A stretch of 64,000 bases of DNA, from contig NZ_NGJY01000002.1 in the NCBI RefSeq assembly GCF_003987565.1, forward strand, positions 744,001-808,000, given 5' to 3'. Shown piece after piece: positions 9,682 through 19,784 of the stretch (within the stretch, counting starts at the first letter, position 1; every line of letters begins with the position of its first letter). A program made the translations under genes and the position numbers. This DNA comes from Vagococcus fessus. Its GTDB lineage: Bacteria > Bacillota > Bacilli > Lactobacillales > Vagococcaceae. The notes below the pieces were generated by a model. That model saw only the letters and a program-made list of their open reading frames with translations. It ran no database searches and had not been told where the DNA came from.

Positions 9682-10461
9682 TTAAAAATCATTACTAGGA
9701 GCCTCGACTGTATTTTCATCGTTATTCTCAGTAACCTCTCCTACATGACCTTGATTAACTTGTTGTTCGTCGATTTGCTCATCTAATATACCTGTCGGTT
9801 CTGTGATGCTCGTTTCTATTGATTGAGTTTCTGTCATTTGCGTCTCTGTTTCTTTTACTTTGGTATTTGTTTCTGTTACTTGAACTTCTGTTTCTGTTAG
9901 TTTTGTTTCTGTTTCTTTTGTTTCACTATTCGCTCCAACCGAATAACCTATAAAACCCTCTAGAAACATTCTTATTTCTATAACTTTGTCCTTAAAATCG
10001 TCATTTTCTAATTTTTGAATTTTATTATTTAGTTTTTCTAATTTATCAGGTGTTACACCCTCTTTAACAGCAGATTCTTCTATATACTTATCACCGACTA
10101 GTACAGGTGTCTCAAACATGCCATTTAAGGTATTTTGTATCTCCCATTTTTGTTTAGCTTTTTTTAGCAATTTCTTCTCAGAAGACGATAGTTCATCAGA
10201 CTCTTTTTCCAATGCTTCAATTGCTTCAATTGAGATATCTTTGGCTAAGAAAATCTTTTTAGAATTTAAAAATATCTTATCTATCTTATTATTATCTTTT
10301 TTCTCACTCTTTGTTTCAGTTGTCTTGATAACTTTAACTTTATTCTTTGATACCTCTTCACCCTTAACATTCGAATTATAATACGTTGTACCTAGCAGCA
10401 AAGATCCAACAGCAAATGCACCTGATACAGTAACAAGTAATCCGTTTTTAAACTTCCCCAT
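9682..10461 (-). CDS. Exported or membrane-anchored Glu/Thr-rich protein of unknown function
   Basis: I do not recognise this gene. The 259-residue product has an N-terminal hydrophobic segment (FKNGLLVTVSGAFAVGSLLL) that looks like a signal anchor or uncleaved signal. A charged, probably helical Lys/Glu region follows (about residues 35-165). The tail is very rich in Thr and Glu, with repeated TET/TETE units (about residues 180-215), and ends acidic. There is no LPxTG motif, lipobox or recognisable enzyme domain. It has its own AAGAGG-type ribosome binding site and its own terminator, and stands alone between two ribosomal clusters. A cell-surface or stress-related role is possible but unsupported. 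Confidence 0.75.
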   Translation of the reverse strand: MGKFKNGLLVTVSGAFAVGSLLLGTTYYNSNVKGEEVSKNKVKVIKTTETKSEKKDNNKIDKIFLNSKKIFLAKDISIEAIEALEKESDELSSSEKKLLKKAKQKWEIQNTLNGMFETPVLVGDKYIEESAVKEGVTPDKLEKLNNKIQKLENDDFKDKVIEIRMFLEGFIGYSVGANSETKETETKLTETEVQVTETNTKVKETETQMTETQSIETSITEPTGILDEQIDEQQVNQGHVGEVTENNDENTVEAPSNDF

Positions 10462-10525
10462 TATTATTACCTCTTTCTTTTTAAATGCAATCCACTACAT
10501 TTTACACCATAAGCCATGCATAAAC

Positions 10526-10560
10526 AACAAAAAAAACCAAGAGCAAAAGCTCTTGGTTTT
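10526..10560 (-). terminator. Rho-independent terminator of tuf
   Basis: Stem AAAACCAAGAGC (10533-10544) with GCTCTTGGTTTT (10549-10560) and an AAAA/TTTT loop, followed on the minus strand by a run of T. It lies ten bases after the tuf stop. Confidence 0.9.
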
Positions 10561-10569
10561 AAAGATAGA

Positions 10570-11757
10570 TTATTTAGTGATTTCAGATACAACACCTGAA
10601 CCAACAGTACGTCCACCTTCACGAATAGAGAAACGAGTTCCCTCTTCGATAGCGATTGGGTGAATTAAAGTTACGTCGATAGTAACGTTATCACCAGGCA
10701 TTACCATTTCAGTACCTTCTGGTAACTCGATAACACCAGTTACGTCAGTTGTACGGAAATAGAATTGAGGACGGTAGTTAGTGAAGAATGGAGTGTGACG
10801 TCCACCCTCTTCTTTTGATAGTACATAAACTTCAGCACTAAATTGAGTATGTGGAGTGATTGTTCCAGGCGCAGCTAATACTTGACCACGTTGGATATCT
10901 TCACGTGCAACACCACGTAATAAAGCTCCGATGTTATCGCCAGCTTCAGCGTAATCTAATAATTTACGGAACATTTCAACACCAGTAACAGTGATTTTAG
11001 CAGTTTCTTCAGCGATACCCACTAATTCAACTTCGTCACCAACTGAGATAGTACCACGTTCAACACGGCCTGTCGCAACAGTACCACGTCCAGTAATTGA
11101 GAATACATCCTCTACTGGCATCATGAATGGTTTGTCATGGTCACGTTCTGGAGTTGGGATGTAAGCATCAACTTCAGCCATTAATTCCATGATTTTATCT
11201 TCGTACATTTCTTCGCCTTCTAGGGCTTTAAGAGCAGAACCAGCAACGATTGGAGTATCGTCTCCTGGGAAATCGTATTCGCTTAATAAGTCACGAACTT
11301 CCATTTCTACTAATTCTAATAACTCTTCATCATCAACCATATCCATTTTGTTTAAGAATACAACGATGTATGGAACACCAACGTTACGAGAAAGTAAGAT
11401 GTGTTCGCGAGTTTGTGGCATTGGACCATCAGCAGCAGATACTACTAAGATAGCTCCATCCATTTGTGCAGCACCAGTGATCATGTTTTTAACGTAATCC
11501 GCGTGACCTGGGCAATCCACGTGAGCGTAGTGACGGTTTTCTGTTTCATATTCGATATGAGAAGTTGAGATTGTGATACCACGTTCTTTTTCTTCTGGAG
11601 CGTTATCGATATCAGCGTAGTTTTGAGCTTCACCGAATCCTTTTTTTGATAATACAGTTGCGATAGCAGCTGATAAAGTAGTTTTACCATGATCGACGTG
11701 TCCGATTGTACCAACGTTTACGTGTGGTTTTGAACGGTCAAATTTTTCTTTAGCCAT
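10570..11757 (-). CDS. tuf: Elongation factor Tu
   Basis: EF-Tu delivers aminoacyl-tRNA to the ribosome in a GTP-dependent way. The 395 residues contain the G1 loop GHVDHGKT, the switch II region [12 protein letters not shown] and the SAL-like motif SALKALEG. Domains 2 and 3 end with [15 protein letters not shown]. The length is normal. It has its own strong promoter after fusA and its own terminator, so it can be expressed apart from the str operon. Confidence 0.99.
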   Translation of the reverse strand: MAKEKFDRSKPHVNVGTIGHVDHGKTTLSAAIATVLSKKGFGEAQNYADIDNAPEEKERGITISTSHIEYETENRHYAHVDCPGHADYVKNMITGAAQMDGAILVVSAADGPMPQTREHILLSRNVGVPYIVVFLNKMDMVDDEELLELVEMEVRDLLSEYDFPGDDTPIVAGSALKALEGEEMYEDKIMELMAEVDAYIPTPERDHDKPFMMPVEDVFSITGRGTVATGRVERGTISVGDEVELVGIAEETAKITVTGVEMFRKLLDYAEAGDNIGALLRGVAREDIQRGQVLAAPGTITPHTQFSAEVYVLSKEEGGRHTPFFTNYRPQFYFRTTDVTGVIELPEGTEMVMPGDNVTIDVTLIHPIAIEEGTRFSIREGGRTVGSGVVSEITK

Positions 11758-11824
11758 TTTAAGTTCCTCCTAGGAATGTTATTTTTTTATTTCGAGACAG
11801 GTTAATCCTGACATCGTTATTACA

Positions 11825-11854
11825 ATTTTACACGATAACCTACTAAATTGACAA
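11825..11854 (-). promoter_or_regulatory. Promoter of tuf
   Basis: On the minus strand TTGTCA (11849-11854) and TAAAAT (11825-11830) are 18 bases apart, about 70 bases before the tuf ATG and just after the fusA stop. Confidence 0.7.
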
Positions 11855-11864
11855 GAGAAGTCAA

Positions 11865-13949
11865 CTAGTTAGAACCGCCATTTTTCTTAATGATTTCTTC
11901 TTGTACTGATTTCGGTACATCTTCGTAATGATCAAATGTCATTGTGAAGACACCACGACCTTGAGTCGCAGAACGTAATGTAGTTGCATAACCAAACATT
12001 TCAGCTAATGGAATCATAGCACGAACTACTTGAGAGTTCCCACGAGCTTCCATACCTTCAACGCGGCCACGACGTGACGTTACGTGTCCCATGATATCAC
12101 CTAAGTAATCTTCAGGGATAACAATTTCAATACCCATAATTGGTTCTAAAATTGCAGGTTGAGCTTTTTTAGCAGCAGCTTTAAGCGCCATAGAAGCAGC
12201 AACACGGAATGCAGTTTCATTAGAATCGACATCATGGTATGAACCATCGTAAAGTTTCGCTTTAATATCAACTAAAGGATAACCAGCTAATACACCATTA
12301 TCCATAGATGCTCTTAAGCCCGCTTCAACTGCTGGAATATATTCACGAGGAACAACCCCACCAACGATAGCATTTTCGAATGCAAACCCAGCACCCTCTT
12401 CGTTTGGAGTAAATTCAACCCAAACATGTCCGTATTGACCTTTACCACCAGACTGACGTACAAATTTACCTTCAGCTTGAGTAACAGGAGCACGGAAAGT
12501 TTCACGATAAGAAACTTGAGGAGCACCTACGTTAGCTTCTACTTTGAACTCACGACGCATACGATCTACAAGAACGTCTAAGTGAAGCTCACCCATACCA
12601 GCGATAATTGTTTCACCAGTTTCAGGGTTTGTTGATGCACGGAATGTTGGATCTTCTTCAGATAATTTTTGTAAAGCAGTACCCATTTTATCTTGGTCAG
12701 CTTTTGATTTAGGCTCAATAGCAACTTCGATAACTGGCTCTGGGAATTCCATTGATTCAAGAATAACTAGGTTCTTCTCGTCACATAGAGTATCTCCTGT
12801 TGTTGTATCTTTAAGACCAACAGCAGCAGCGATATCCCCTGCATATACTTCTGAAATTTCTTCACGAGAGTTAGCGTGCATTTGTAAGATACGTCCTACA
12901 CGTTCACGTTTCCCTTTAGAAGCATTTTTCACGTATGAACCAGATTGTAAAACACCTGAATAAACACGGAAGAATGTTAAACGACCTACGAATGGGTCAG
13001 TCATAACTTTAAATGCTAACGCAGCGAACGGAGCATCATCAGTAGATGGTACAACCACTTCTTCGTCAGTATCAGGGTTAATACCTGTAATAGCAGCAAC
13101 GTCTGTTGGTGCTGGTAGGTAGTCAATAACGCCATCAAGCATTAATTGAACCCCTTTATTTTTGAAAGCTGATCCACAGTAAACTGGGAATAACTCAACA
13201 TTGATTGTCGCACGACGGATAGCCGCGTTTAATTCTTCAATTGAGATTTCTTCGCCTTCTAAGTATTTCATTGTTAATTCTTCATCAGTTTCAGCTACAG
13301 CTTCAACTAATTTTTCACGCCATTCAGTAGCTAGCTCTAAATATTCAGCCGGAATTTCTTCTTCGCGAATATCTGTACCTAAATCGTTAGTGTACATTTC
13401 AGCTTTCATTGTGATTAAGTCGATAATCCCAGTGAACTCATCTTCTGCACCGATTGGTAATTGAACTGGCACTGCATTAGCTTGTAAACGATCATGTAAC
13501 GTACTTACTGAGTATAAGAAATCCGCACCAATTTTATCCATTTTATTAATGAATACTGTACGAGGAACTCCGTAAGTAGTTGCTTGACGCCATACTGTTT
13601 CTGTTTGTGGCTCAACACCTGATTGCGCATCAAGTACTGTAACAGCACCATCTAATACACGTAATGAACGTTCAACTTCAACAGTGAAGTCTACGTGTCC
13701 AGGAGTATCGATGATATTTACACGGTGGCCTTTCCATGAAGCTGTTGTTGCCGCTGAAGTAATTGTGATACCACGTTCTTGTTCTTGTTCCATCCAATCC
13801 ATTTGAGAAGCTCCATCATGAGTTTCTCCAATTTTATGAATTTTACCAGTGTAGTATAAAATACGTTCAGTTGTTGTTGTTTTACCAGCATCAATATGGG
13901 CCATGATACCGATATTACGAGTTTTATCTAGGGTAAATTCTCTAGGCAT
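11865..13949 (-). CDS. fusA: Elongation factor G
   Basis: EF-G is the GTPase that drives translocation on the ribosome. The 694 residues contain [28 protein letters not shown] and NKMDKIGAD in the G domain. Domain II, the ribosomal S5-like domain IV ([12 protein letters not shown]) and domain V follow. Length and motifs are normal. It lies in the str operon between rpsG and tuf. No tet(M)-like features. Confidence 0.99.
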   Translation of the reverse strand: MPREFTLDKTRNIGIMAHIDAGKTTTTERILYYTGKIHKIGETHDGASQMDWMEQEQERGITITSAATTASWKGHRVNIIDTPGHVDFTVEVERSLRVLDGAVTVLDAQSGVEPQTETVWRQATTYGVPRTVFINKMDKIGADFLYSVSTLHDRLQANAVPVQLPIGAEDEFTGIIDLITMKAEMYTNDLGTDIREEEIPAEYLELATEWREKLVEAVAETDEELTMKYLEGEEISIEELNAAIRRATINVELFPVYCGSAFKNKGVQLMLDGVIDYLPAPTDVAAITGINPDTDEEVVVPSTDDAPFAALAFKVMTDPFVGRLTFFRVYSGVLQSGSYVKNASKGKRERVGRILQMHANSREEISEVYAGDIAAAVGLKDTTTGDTLCDEKNLVILESMEFPEPVIEVAIEPKSKADQDKMGTALQKLSEEDPTFRASTNPETGETIIAGMGELHLDVLVDRMRREFKVEANVGAPQVSYRETFRAPVTQAEGKFVRQSGGKGQYGHVWVEFTPNEEGAGFAFENAIVGGVVPREYIPAVEAGLRASMDNGVLAGYPLVDIKAKLYDGSYHDVDSNETAFRVAASMALKAAAKKAQPAILEPIMGIEIVIPEDYLGDIMGHVTSRRGRVEGMEARGNSQVVRAMIPLAEMFGYATTLRSATQGRGVFTMTFDHYEDVPKSVQEEIIKKNGGSN

Positions 13950-14053
13950 TTTAATTTCTCCTCTCTTGTGATAAATGTTTCTTAGTAAATCAAGTCAACC
14001 ATCTGAATCTTCCCAGCGCAAAGAAGCACCCGGAAGAAACAGAGAGGATTATT

Positions 14054-14524
14054 TTACCAACGGTAATGAGCGAACGCTCTGTTGGCATCTGCCATTTTAT
14101 GAGTGTCTTCACGTTTTTTAACTGAAGCACCAGTGTTGTTAGCAGCATCCATGATTTCTTTAGCTAAACGCTGTTCCATAGTATGTTCACCACGTAAACG
14201 AGCATAGTTAGCTAACCAACGAAGTGCTAATGTCATTTGACGTTCTGGACGAACCTCAACTGGCACTTGGTAGTTAGAACCACCCACACGACGAGCTTTT
14301 ACTTCTAATACAGGTTTAATGTTTTCCATCGCTTGGTTGAAAACTTCGATTGGCTCATTTCCTGTAGATTCTTTAATAATATCAAAGGCGTTATAGATAA
14401 TGTTCGCCGCAGTCCCACGTTTACCATCAATCATAATACGGTTGATTAAACGAGTTACATCTTTTGATTGGAAAATTGGATCAGGTAAAACTTCACGTTT
14501 TGGAGCTGGACCTTTTCTTGACAT
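14054..14524 (-). CDS. rpsG: 30S ribosomal protein S7
   Basis: S7 organises the 3' domain of 16S rRNA and lies at the E site. The 156 residues start [18 protein letters not shown] and contain [20 protein letters not shown]. Normal length. The second gene of the str operon. Confidence 0.98.
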   Translation of the reverse strand: MSRKGPAPKREVLPDPIFQSKDVTRLINRIMIDGKRGTAANIIYNAFDIIKESTGNEPIEVFNQAMENIKPVLEVKARRVGGSNYQVPVEVRPERQMTLALRWLANYARLRGEHTMEQRLAKEIMDAANNTGASVKKREDTHKMADANRAFAHYRW

Positions 14525-14579
14525 TCCAAATTCCTCCTTCCGATTCTGAATTTTTTAGTTTATTTGTAGTTGCTTATAA

Positions 14580-15002
14580 TTAAGCTTTTTGTGGTTTAGG
14601 TTTTTTAGCACCATATTTAGAGCGGCTTTGTTTACGGTCAGTAACACCGGCAGTATCAAGCGCACCACGTACGATATGGTAACGAACCCCTGGTAAATCT
14701 TTTACACGTCCTCCACGGATCAAGACAACACTATGTTCTTGTAAGTTATGTCCGATACCTGGAATGTAAGCAGTAACCTCAATGTTATTAGACAAACGAA
14801 CACGAGCGTATTTACGTAACGCTGAGTTGGGTTTTTTAGGTGTCATTGTACCCACACGTGTACATACTCCACGTTTATGAGGAGCGTTTGTATTTGTTAG
14901 AGATTTTTTCAAGCTGTTATAGCCTTTTCCTAAAGCAGGAGAACCTGATTTAGTTACTTTTGATTGACGAGATTTACGAATTAATTGATTAATCGTTGGC
15001 AT
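14580..15002 (-). CDS. rpsL: 30S ribosomal protein S12
   Basis: S12 controls decoding accuracy. I start it at [15 protein letters not shown] (140 residues); an upstream in-frame ATG would add 26 residues unlike any S12. The streptomycin-relevant segment [16 protein letters not shown] has the wild-type lysine, as does the second site ([14 protein letters not shown]). It is the first gene of the str operon, preceded by a leader of about 150 bases. Confidence 0.98.
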   Translation of the reverse strand: MPTINQLIRKSRQSKVTKSGSPALGKGYNSLKKSLTNTNAPHKRGVCTRVGTMTPKKPNSALRKYARVRLSNNIEVTAYIPGIGHNLQEHSVVLIRGGRVKDLPGVRYHIVRGALDTAGVTDRKQSRSKYGAKKPKPQKA

Positions 15003-15150
15003 TCTAATTTCCTCCTTCCCTAAAGGGTTTTCTAGTCCCACACATCCTGGTGGGTCATTTTTTTTGATAAAAATAAGCAAGCTAACTTGCTAGTTTCATC
15101 TCAAAAATGCTACGTGGACAGTATTCAAATCGACTGTACTTTAAGCACCG
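15003..15150 (-). promoter_or_regulatory. Leader of the str operon with two hairpins
   Basis: The rpsL leader contains an AGCAAG-TTAG-CTTGCT hairpin (about 15073-15090) followed by a U-rich stretch (TTATTTTTATC), so it resembles an intrinsic terminator inside the leader. A second CCCAC/GTGGG stem follows nearer the gene. The pairing is seen; attenuation is inference. Confidence 0.4.
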
Positions 15151-15155
15151 TTTAG

Positions 15156-15185
15156 ATAATACCATGTTTTCGGAAAAACTGTCAA
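15156..15185 (-). promoter_or_regulatory. Promoter of the str operon (rpsL-rpsG-fusA)
   Basis: On the minus strand a consensus TTGACA (15180-15185), 18 bases, then TATTAT (15156-15161) preceded by TGG, an extended -10. This is one of the strongest promoter matches in the window. Confidence 0.8.
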
Positions 15186-15297
15186 CCTCTTTCAATATAT
15201 TTTTTTAATTGCTTCATTTGCCTATGCTTGTCACATAAAGAATTATATAATGTTCATTGTAGTTAATTTTACTTTTATATAATAGGAGGAATCTAAA

Positions 15298-15981
15298 ATG
15301 AATTTAAAACAAATGGTCGGAATAGAAGCTGCTACACATGTAACCGATGGTATGATTGTTGGGCTTGGTACAGGATCAACTGCGTACTATTTAGTTGAAG
15401 AAATCGGTCGTCGTATCGCCGAAGAAGGTCTATCTATTACTGGTGTTACAACATCTAAAGCTACAGAAAAACAAGCATTAGGATTAAATATCCCATTAAA
15501 AAGTATCGATGAAGTTCCTTATGTAGATATCACAATTGACGGCGCGGATGAGATAAGCTCTGACTATCAAGGTATCAAAGGTGGCGGTGCTGCACTTTTA
15601 TTTGAAAAAATAGTTGCTAGCAATTCTAACAAAAACATTTGGATCGTTGATGAATCTAAAATGGTTGAGGCTCTCGGTAAATTCCCTTTACCTGTAGAAG
15701 TTATTCCTTATGGTTCTCAACAATTGCTTAAAAAATTCGCGGAAAAAGGACTAAATCCAAAACTTCGCCTAACAGCAGAAAATGAAATTTTAAAAACAGA
15801 CAGCAATAATTACATCATTGATTTACATATGGAAACTATTCCAAATGATAAAGTTAAATCACTTGCTTCATGGTTAGATACTTTGACTGGCGTTGTAGAA
15901 CACGGTCTTTTCTTAGATATTGTTGATATGGTTATCATTGGTAAAGGTACTTCTCCCGAAACAGTGAACGTTTCTCGTTAA
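15298..15981 (+). CDS. rpiA: Ribose-5-phosphate isomerase A
   Basis: RpiA interconverts ribose 5-phosphate and ribulose 5-phosphate in the pentose phosphate pathway. The 227 residues show the phosphate-binding [15 protein letters not shown], the TIDGADEI motif with catalytic Asp residues and [12 protein letters not shown]. Length is normal. AGGAGG precedes the ATG. It reads alone on the plus strand, divergent from rpsL. It fits functionally with the nucleoside salvage block nearby, which yields ribose phosphates. Confidence 0.97.
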   Translation: MNLKQMVGIEAATHVTDGMIVGLGTGSTAYYLVEEIGRRIAEEGLSITGVTTSKATEKQALGLNIPLKSIDEVPYVDITIDGADEISSDYQGIKGGGAALLFEKIVASNSNKNIWIVDESKMVEALGKFPLPVEVIPYGSQQLLKKFAEKGLNPKLRLTAENEILKTDSNNYIIDLHMETIPNDKVKSLASWLDTLTGVVEHGLFLDIVDMVIIGKGTSPETVNVSR

Positions 15982-16085
15982 ACTAATGTGACAATATACA
16001 CAAACACTCTTTTAATCTCCTTTGTACTATATTATAATAAGTCAGTAAGATAACTTATTCACAAAGTGTAAAGGAGTTTTTATTT

Positions 16086-16850
16086 ATGTATTCACCAGAT
16101 GAAATTTTAGAAAAAAGTATTGAAATGGGCACTAAAAAAATTGCAAAACCCCTATTAGCTAAACTTATTTTAGGTTTTATCGGTGGAGCGATGATCTCAC
16201 TTGGCTATCTTGGCTATATTCGTGTCATCTCTTCTGTTGCCGAACAATGGGGTAGTTTTGCATCATTTATCGGAGCTTGTGTATTCCCTATCGGTCTAAT
16301 CGTTATTCTATTAGGTGGTGGTGAATTAATCACAGGAAATATGATGGCTGTTGCTGTCGCTTGGTTCGATAAAAAAGTTTCTGGAAAAGACCTTGCTATC
16401 AATTGGCTAACTATTACATTTGCAAACTTTTTAGGAGCCCTATTTGTTGCATACTTCTTTGGTCATGTGACTAGCTTAACAACTGCGGGTCATTTCCTAG
16501 AAGAAACAGCCACAGTTGCTCAGTCTAAAATTGCTGCAACGCCTTTACAAGCTTTTATTTCTGGCATTGGGTGTAATTGGTTCGTAGGTCTATCACTTTG
16601 GTTATGCTACGGAGCAAAAGATAGTGCTGGCAAGATTTTAGGTATTTGGTTCCCTGTTATGACCTTCGTTGCTATTGGATTCCAACATAGTGTTGCTAAT
16701 ATGTTTGTTATCCCTGCAGCAATTTTTGAAGGGAATGCCACATGGTTACAATTTATTCAAAATGTTATTCCTGTATATGCTGGCAATATTATTGGTGGGG
16801 CCGTTATGGTTAGCGGACTTTACTACCTAGCCTTTAAACATCATGATTAG
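16086..16850 (+). CDS. Formate/nitrite transporter (FNT) family channel
   Basis: A 254-residue membrane protein of the FNT family, pentameric channels for small monovalent acids such as formate, nitrite or hydrosulphide. Six membrane helices are visible. GGGELITGNMMAVAVAW and the FNT signature around GFQHSVANMFVIPAAI, including the central-pore histidine, are intact. No pflB or nitrite reductase gene is adjacent, so the substrate cannot be fixed; export of formate from mixed-acid fermentation is a reasonable guess. A terminator overlaps its stop. Confidence 0.9.
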   Translation: MYSPDEILEKSIEMGTKKIAKPLLAKLILGFIGGAMISLGYLGYIRVISSVAEQWGSFASFIGACVFPIGLIVILLGGGELITGNMMAVAVAWFDKKVSGKDLAINWLTITFANFLGALFVAYFFGHVTSLTTAGHFLEETATVAQSKIAATPLQAFISGIGCNWFVGLSLWLCYGAKDSAGKILGIWFPVMTFVAIGFQHSVANMFVIPAAIFEGNATWLQFIQNVIPVYAGNIIGGAVMVSGLYYLAFKHHD

Positions 16851-16866
16851 TCATGATGTTTTTTTA
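16836..16866 (+). terminator. Terminator of the FNT channel gene
   Basis: AAACATCATGA (16836-16846) pairs with TCATGATGTTT (16851-16861) across a four-base loop and continues into a run of T. The stem starts inside the last codons of the gene. Confidence 0.85.
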
Positions 16867-16961
16867 TTACTCAAAACTCTTATCATTGGCACTTATTTAT
16901 GAATAGCGTTAAAATAGAGTTGTAAATAACCGTCATTTAATTGATAGAAAGAGGCAACATT

Positions 16962-17648
16962 ATGAGAAAACTAATTTTTGTAAGACATGGGCTTAGTGAA
17001 TGGAATGCTCTTAATCAATTTACAGGGTGGGTTGATGTCGATTTAAGCGAAAAAGGTATTGAGGAAGCTAAAAATGCTGGTAAAAAAATTAAAGAAGCTG
17101 GCATCAATCTCGATGTCGCTTACACTTCGGTCCTAAAACGTGCAATTAAAACCTGTCATTACGTTTTAGAAGAATCTGACCAACTTTGGGTTCCTGAATA
17201 TAAATCATGGCGCCTTAATGAAAGACACTATGGAGCTTTACAGGGTCTAAACAAAAAAGAGACTGCTGAGAAATACGGAGACGAGCAAGTTCAACAATGG
17301 AGAAGATCGTACGACACACTTCCACCTTTATTAGCTAGTGACGATCCCGCATCAGCAACTCAAGATCGACGTTATGATAACTTAGAACGTCGTACAATTC
17401 CAGGTGGTGAGAATCTTAAGGTAACACTTGAAAGAGCCATTCCTTACTGGGAAGATAAGATTGCCCCTAGCCTATTAAAGGGAGATACTGTTTTAGTCGC
17501 TGCTCATGGAAATTCTTTACGTGCACTTGCTAAACATATTGAAAATATTTCTGATGATGACATCATGGGCTTAGAAATCCCAACTGGTCAACCTTTGGTC
17601 TATGAACTAAACGATGATCTAAGCGTTTCAAACAAATATTACCTATAA
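16962..17648 (+). CDS. gpmA: 2,3-bisphosphoglycerate-dependent phosphoglycerate mutase
   Basis: GpmA interconverts 3- and 2-phosphoglycerate in glycolysis. The 228 residues start [20 protein letters not shown] with the catalytic His in RHG. They contain the acid [11 protein letters not shown] segment, [13 protein letters not shown] and the second His in [12 protein letters not shown] start at the ATG after AAAGAGG; an earlier in-frame TTG would include the binding site. It is transcribed alone and ends before a long hairpin. Confidence 0.97.
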   Translation: MRKLIFVRHGLSEWNALNQFTGWVDVDLSEKGIEEAKNAGKKIKEAGINLDVAYTSVLKRAIKTCHYVLEESDQLWVPEYKSWRLNERHYGALQGLNKKETAEKYGDEQVQQWRRSYDTLPPLLASDDPASATQDRRYDNLERRTIPGGENLKVTLERAIPYWEDKIAPSLLKGDTVLVAAHGNSLRALAKHIENISDDDIMGLEIPTGQPLVYELNDDLSVSNKYYL

Positions 17649-17699
17649 TAAAAAACTCTCCTTTAGGGTGAACTGATCCCATAGATTGAGACACATATA

Positions 17700-17757
17700 A
17701 AAACAGCCCCGTTGAATTCATGTACAGTGTACAATGAATTCAACGGGGCTGTTTTTA
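17700..17757. terminator. Bidirectional terminator between gpmA and the alcohol dehydrogenase gene
   Basis: A 23-bp perfect inverted repeat (17700-17722 with 17735-17757), beginning AAAAACAGCCCCGTTG and ending in TTTTT, around a short loop that is itself partly self-complementary. It serves the convergent genes on both sides. Confidence 0.9.
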
Positions 17758-17763
17758 TTATTC

Positions 17764-18936
17764 TTAGAAGCAATTTAATAAAATTTCTTCTACATCATCT
17801 GCTGTTAATGGAACATAAGCGGTTGTAGCTAATGTACTATGTTCTATCGCTTTTTCAGACATCAAACGTATTTTTTCTTTATCTATGCCAACTTCTGGCA
17901 AGGTCATTGGAATCCCCCATGAAACAAAAGCATCATATAACGCTTGAATACCTTCTTTAGCAACATCAAAAGCATCTTTTCCATTACTATCGATTCCCCA
18001 TACATTTTCAGCGTACTCAACAAATTTAGTAACTGTTTGATCATTTAAAACATGTAGCATCCAACGCGGTGTTATAATCGCTAACCCAATACCATGCGTA
18101 ATGTCATAATACGCACTTAACTCATGCTCTATCGCATGGCACGACCATGTCCCTTTTTTACCTGCTCTTGTTAAACCGTTCAACGCAAGTGAACTTGACC
18201 ACATTAAATTAGAACGAGCTTCATAATTATTAGGTTCTGCTAGTGCAATAGGAGCATACTTAATAACTGTTTTCATAATCCCTTCAGCCATTCTATCTTG
18301 TACAACCGCTTCCGTATTTTGTGAAAAATAACTTTCTAGTAAATGACTCGTTATATCCGCTGAGCCTGCCGCTGTTTGCCATTTTGATACTGTGTAAGTA
18401 TACTCTGGGTCTAAAATAGAAGCACGAGGAATCATAGCTACTCCTCCCGTACTTAATTTTTCATTTGTTTCCGGGTTAGTTAATACCGAGCCCATATTCA
18501 TCTCTGAACCTGTTGCCGCCATCGTTAACACCGTAACTAACGGTAATGCTTTTTGAACAAGGCTTCTATCTTGAGTAAAGTCCCAAGGATCACCTTCATA
18601 ATAATAAGCCGCCGCAATCGCTTTTGAACAATCAATTGTCGAACCACCACCTACTGCTAATACTACATCTATATTATTCTCATGACACAAAGCTGCGCCT
18701 TTACGAACCGTATCAATTCTCGGATTTGGTTCTACTCCTGCTAATTCAGTAATCGTAAAATCAGAATCTGGCAATAAACGATAAACTTCATCATAAATCC
18801 CATTAACTTTAATACTTCCACCGCCATAAACCAATAATACATTTTTACCGATTTCTGAGATAATCTTTGTTAATTCTTTTATTTCCCCTTTACCAAAATG
18901 AATACTTGTTGGCGCATAAAAATTAAAATTTTCCAT
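17764..18936 (-). CDS. Iron-containing alcohol dehydrogenase (butanol dehydrogenase type)
   Basis: A group III alcohol dehydrogenase of 390 residues, NAD(P)H-dependent, reducing aldehydes to alcohols in the cytoplasm. The nucleotide-binding GGGS motifs (YGGGSIKVNGIYDEV and VGGGSTIDCSKAIA) are present. So are the iron ligands in ADITSHLLESYF and HAIEHELSAYYDITHG. It resembles the BdhA/YqhD group more than AdhE or FucO; the exact substrate is open. It is a single gene, convergent with gpmA. Confidence 0.92.
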   Translation of the reverse strand: MENFNFYAPTSIHFGKGEIKELTKIISEIGKNVLLVYGGGSIKVNGIYDEVYRLLPDSDFTITELAGVEPNPRIDTVRKGAALCHENNIDVVLAVGGGSTIDCSKAIAAAYYYEGDPWDFTQDRSLVQKALPLVTVLTMAATGSEMNMGSVLTNPETNEKLSTGGVAMIPRASILDPEYTYTVSKWQTAAGSADITSHLLESYFSQNTEAVVQDRMAEGIMKTVIKYAPIALAEPNNYEARSNLMWSSSLALNGLTRAGKKGTWSCHAIEHELSAYYDITHGIGLAIITPRWMLHVLNDQTVTKFVEYAENVWGIDSNGKDAFDVAKEGIQALYDAFVSWGIPMTLPEVGIDKEKIRLMSEKAIEHSTLATTAYVPLTADDVEEILLNCF

Positions 18937-19008
18937 ATAAACCCTTCTTTCTTTTCTACTGTAATAGAATAGCGTTTTTTTATTAAAAATTAAAGTATTC
19001 TTACTTAC

Positions 19009-19040
19009 AAAAAAATGCCAATCTAATAGATTGGCATTTT
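19009..19040 (-). terminator. Terminator of the nucleoside operon (after deoD)
   Basis: AAAATGCCAATCTA (19012-19025) pairs with TAGATTGGCATTTT (19027-19040). On the minus strand a T run follows. It closes the cdd-to-deoD gene row. Confidence 0.85.
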
Positions 19041-19042
19041 AA

Positions 19043-19747
19043 TTAGTTAATTAATGTATCTAAGGCAACAATAATCATCTCATCGAAAGTTTCTTGACGT
19101 TCTTCTGACGTCGTTTCTTCACCCGTAATCATGTGATCACTTACCGTCATTAAACTCAAAGCTTGAACACCATATTTAGCAGCGACATAGTAAATAATAG
19201 CGGCTTCCATTTCTACTGCTAATACACCATGTTCACCCAATTTAAAGGTATCATCTAAACTATCTTTATAAAAAACATCATCAGATAGAACATTTCCGAC
19301 ATGAACGTTGAAACCTTTTCCTTTAGCAACCGTATATGATTTCATTAACAAATCAAAATTAGCAATTTGAGGAAAATCATGTTTTGGAAAATCATTTCGA
19401 ATAATGGCAGATGTTGTTGCAGCTGCTTGGGCTAAAACAATATCTCTTACATGGACATCTTTTTGGATTGATCCACATGTCCCTACTCGAATTAATTTTT
19501 TAACATCGTAATCTTTAACCAACTCCGTCACATAAATTGCAGCTGAAGGCATTCCCATCCCAGTCCCTTGAACTGAAACACGTTCACCTTTATAAGTACC
19601 AGTAAAACCATACATACCACGGACTTCATTATACAAGACAACATCTTCTAAGAATTTTTCTGCAATATATTTCGCTCTAAGTGGGTCTCCCGGCAATAAA
19701 ATCTTATCCGCTACGGCCCCTTTTTCTGCTCCAATATGGATACTCAT
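19043..19747 (-). CDS. deoD: Purine-nucleoside phosphorylase, DeoD (hexameric) type
   Basis: DeoD splits purine (deoxy)nucleosides with phosphate into base and (deoxy)ribose 1-phosphate. The 234 residues start [20 protein letters not shown] and include [23 protein letters not shown] and the substrate-binding [10 protein letters not shown]. The active-site SDHMITGE carries the Asp of the hexameric class. It is the last gene of the nucleoside operon, next to the trimeric-type enzyme. Confidence 0.97.
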   Translation of the reverse strand: MSIHIGAEKGAVADKILLPGDPLRAKYIAEKFLEDVVLYNEVRGMYGFTGTYKGERVSVQGTGMGMPSAAIYVTELVKDYDVKKLIRVGTCGSIQKDVHVRDIVLAQAAATTSAIIRNDFPKHDFPQIANFDLLMKSYTVAKGKGFNVHVGNVLSDDVFYKDSLDDTFKLGEHGVLAVEMEAAIIYYVAAKYGVQALSLMTVSDHMITGEETTSEERQETFDEMIIVALDTLIN

Positions 19748-19784
19748 CTCGGCACCTCTTCTTTAATTTGATTAGTAGATTACT

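Noticed and set aside
12314-12760. Short open frames inside fusA on the same strand
   Set aside because: They are out-of-frame shadows of fusA, Leu/Lys-rich, without ribosome binding sites.
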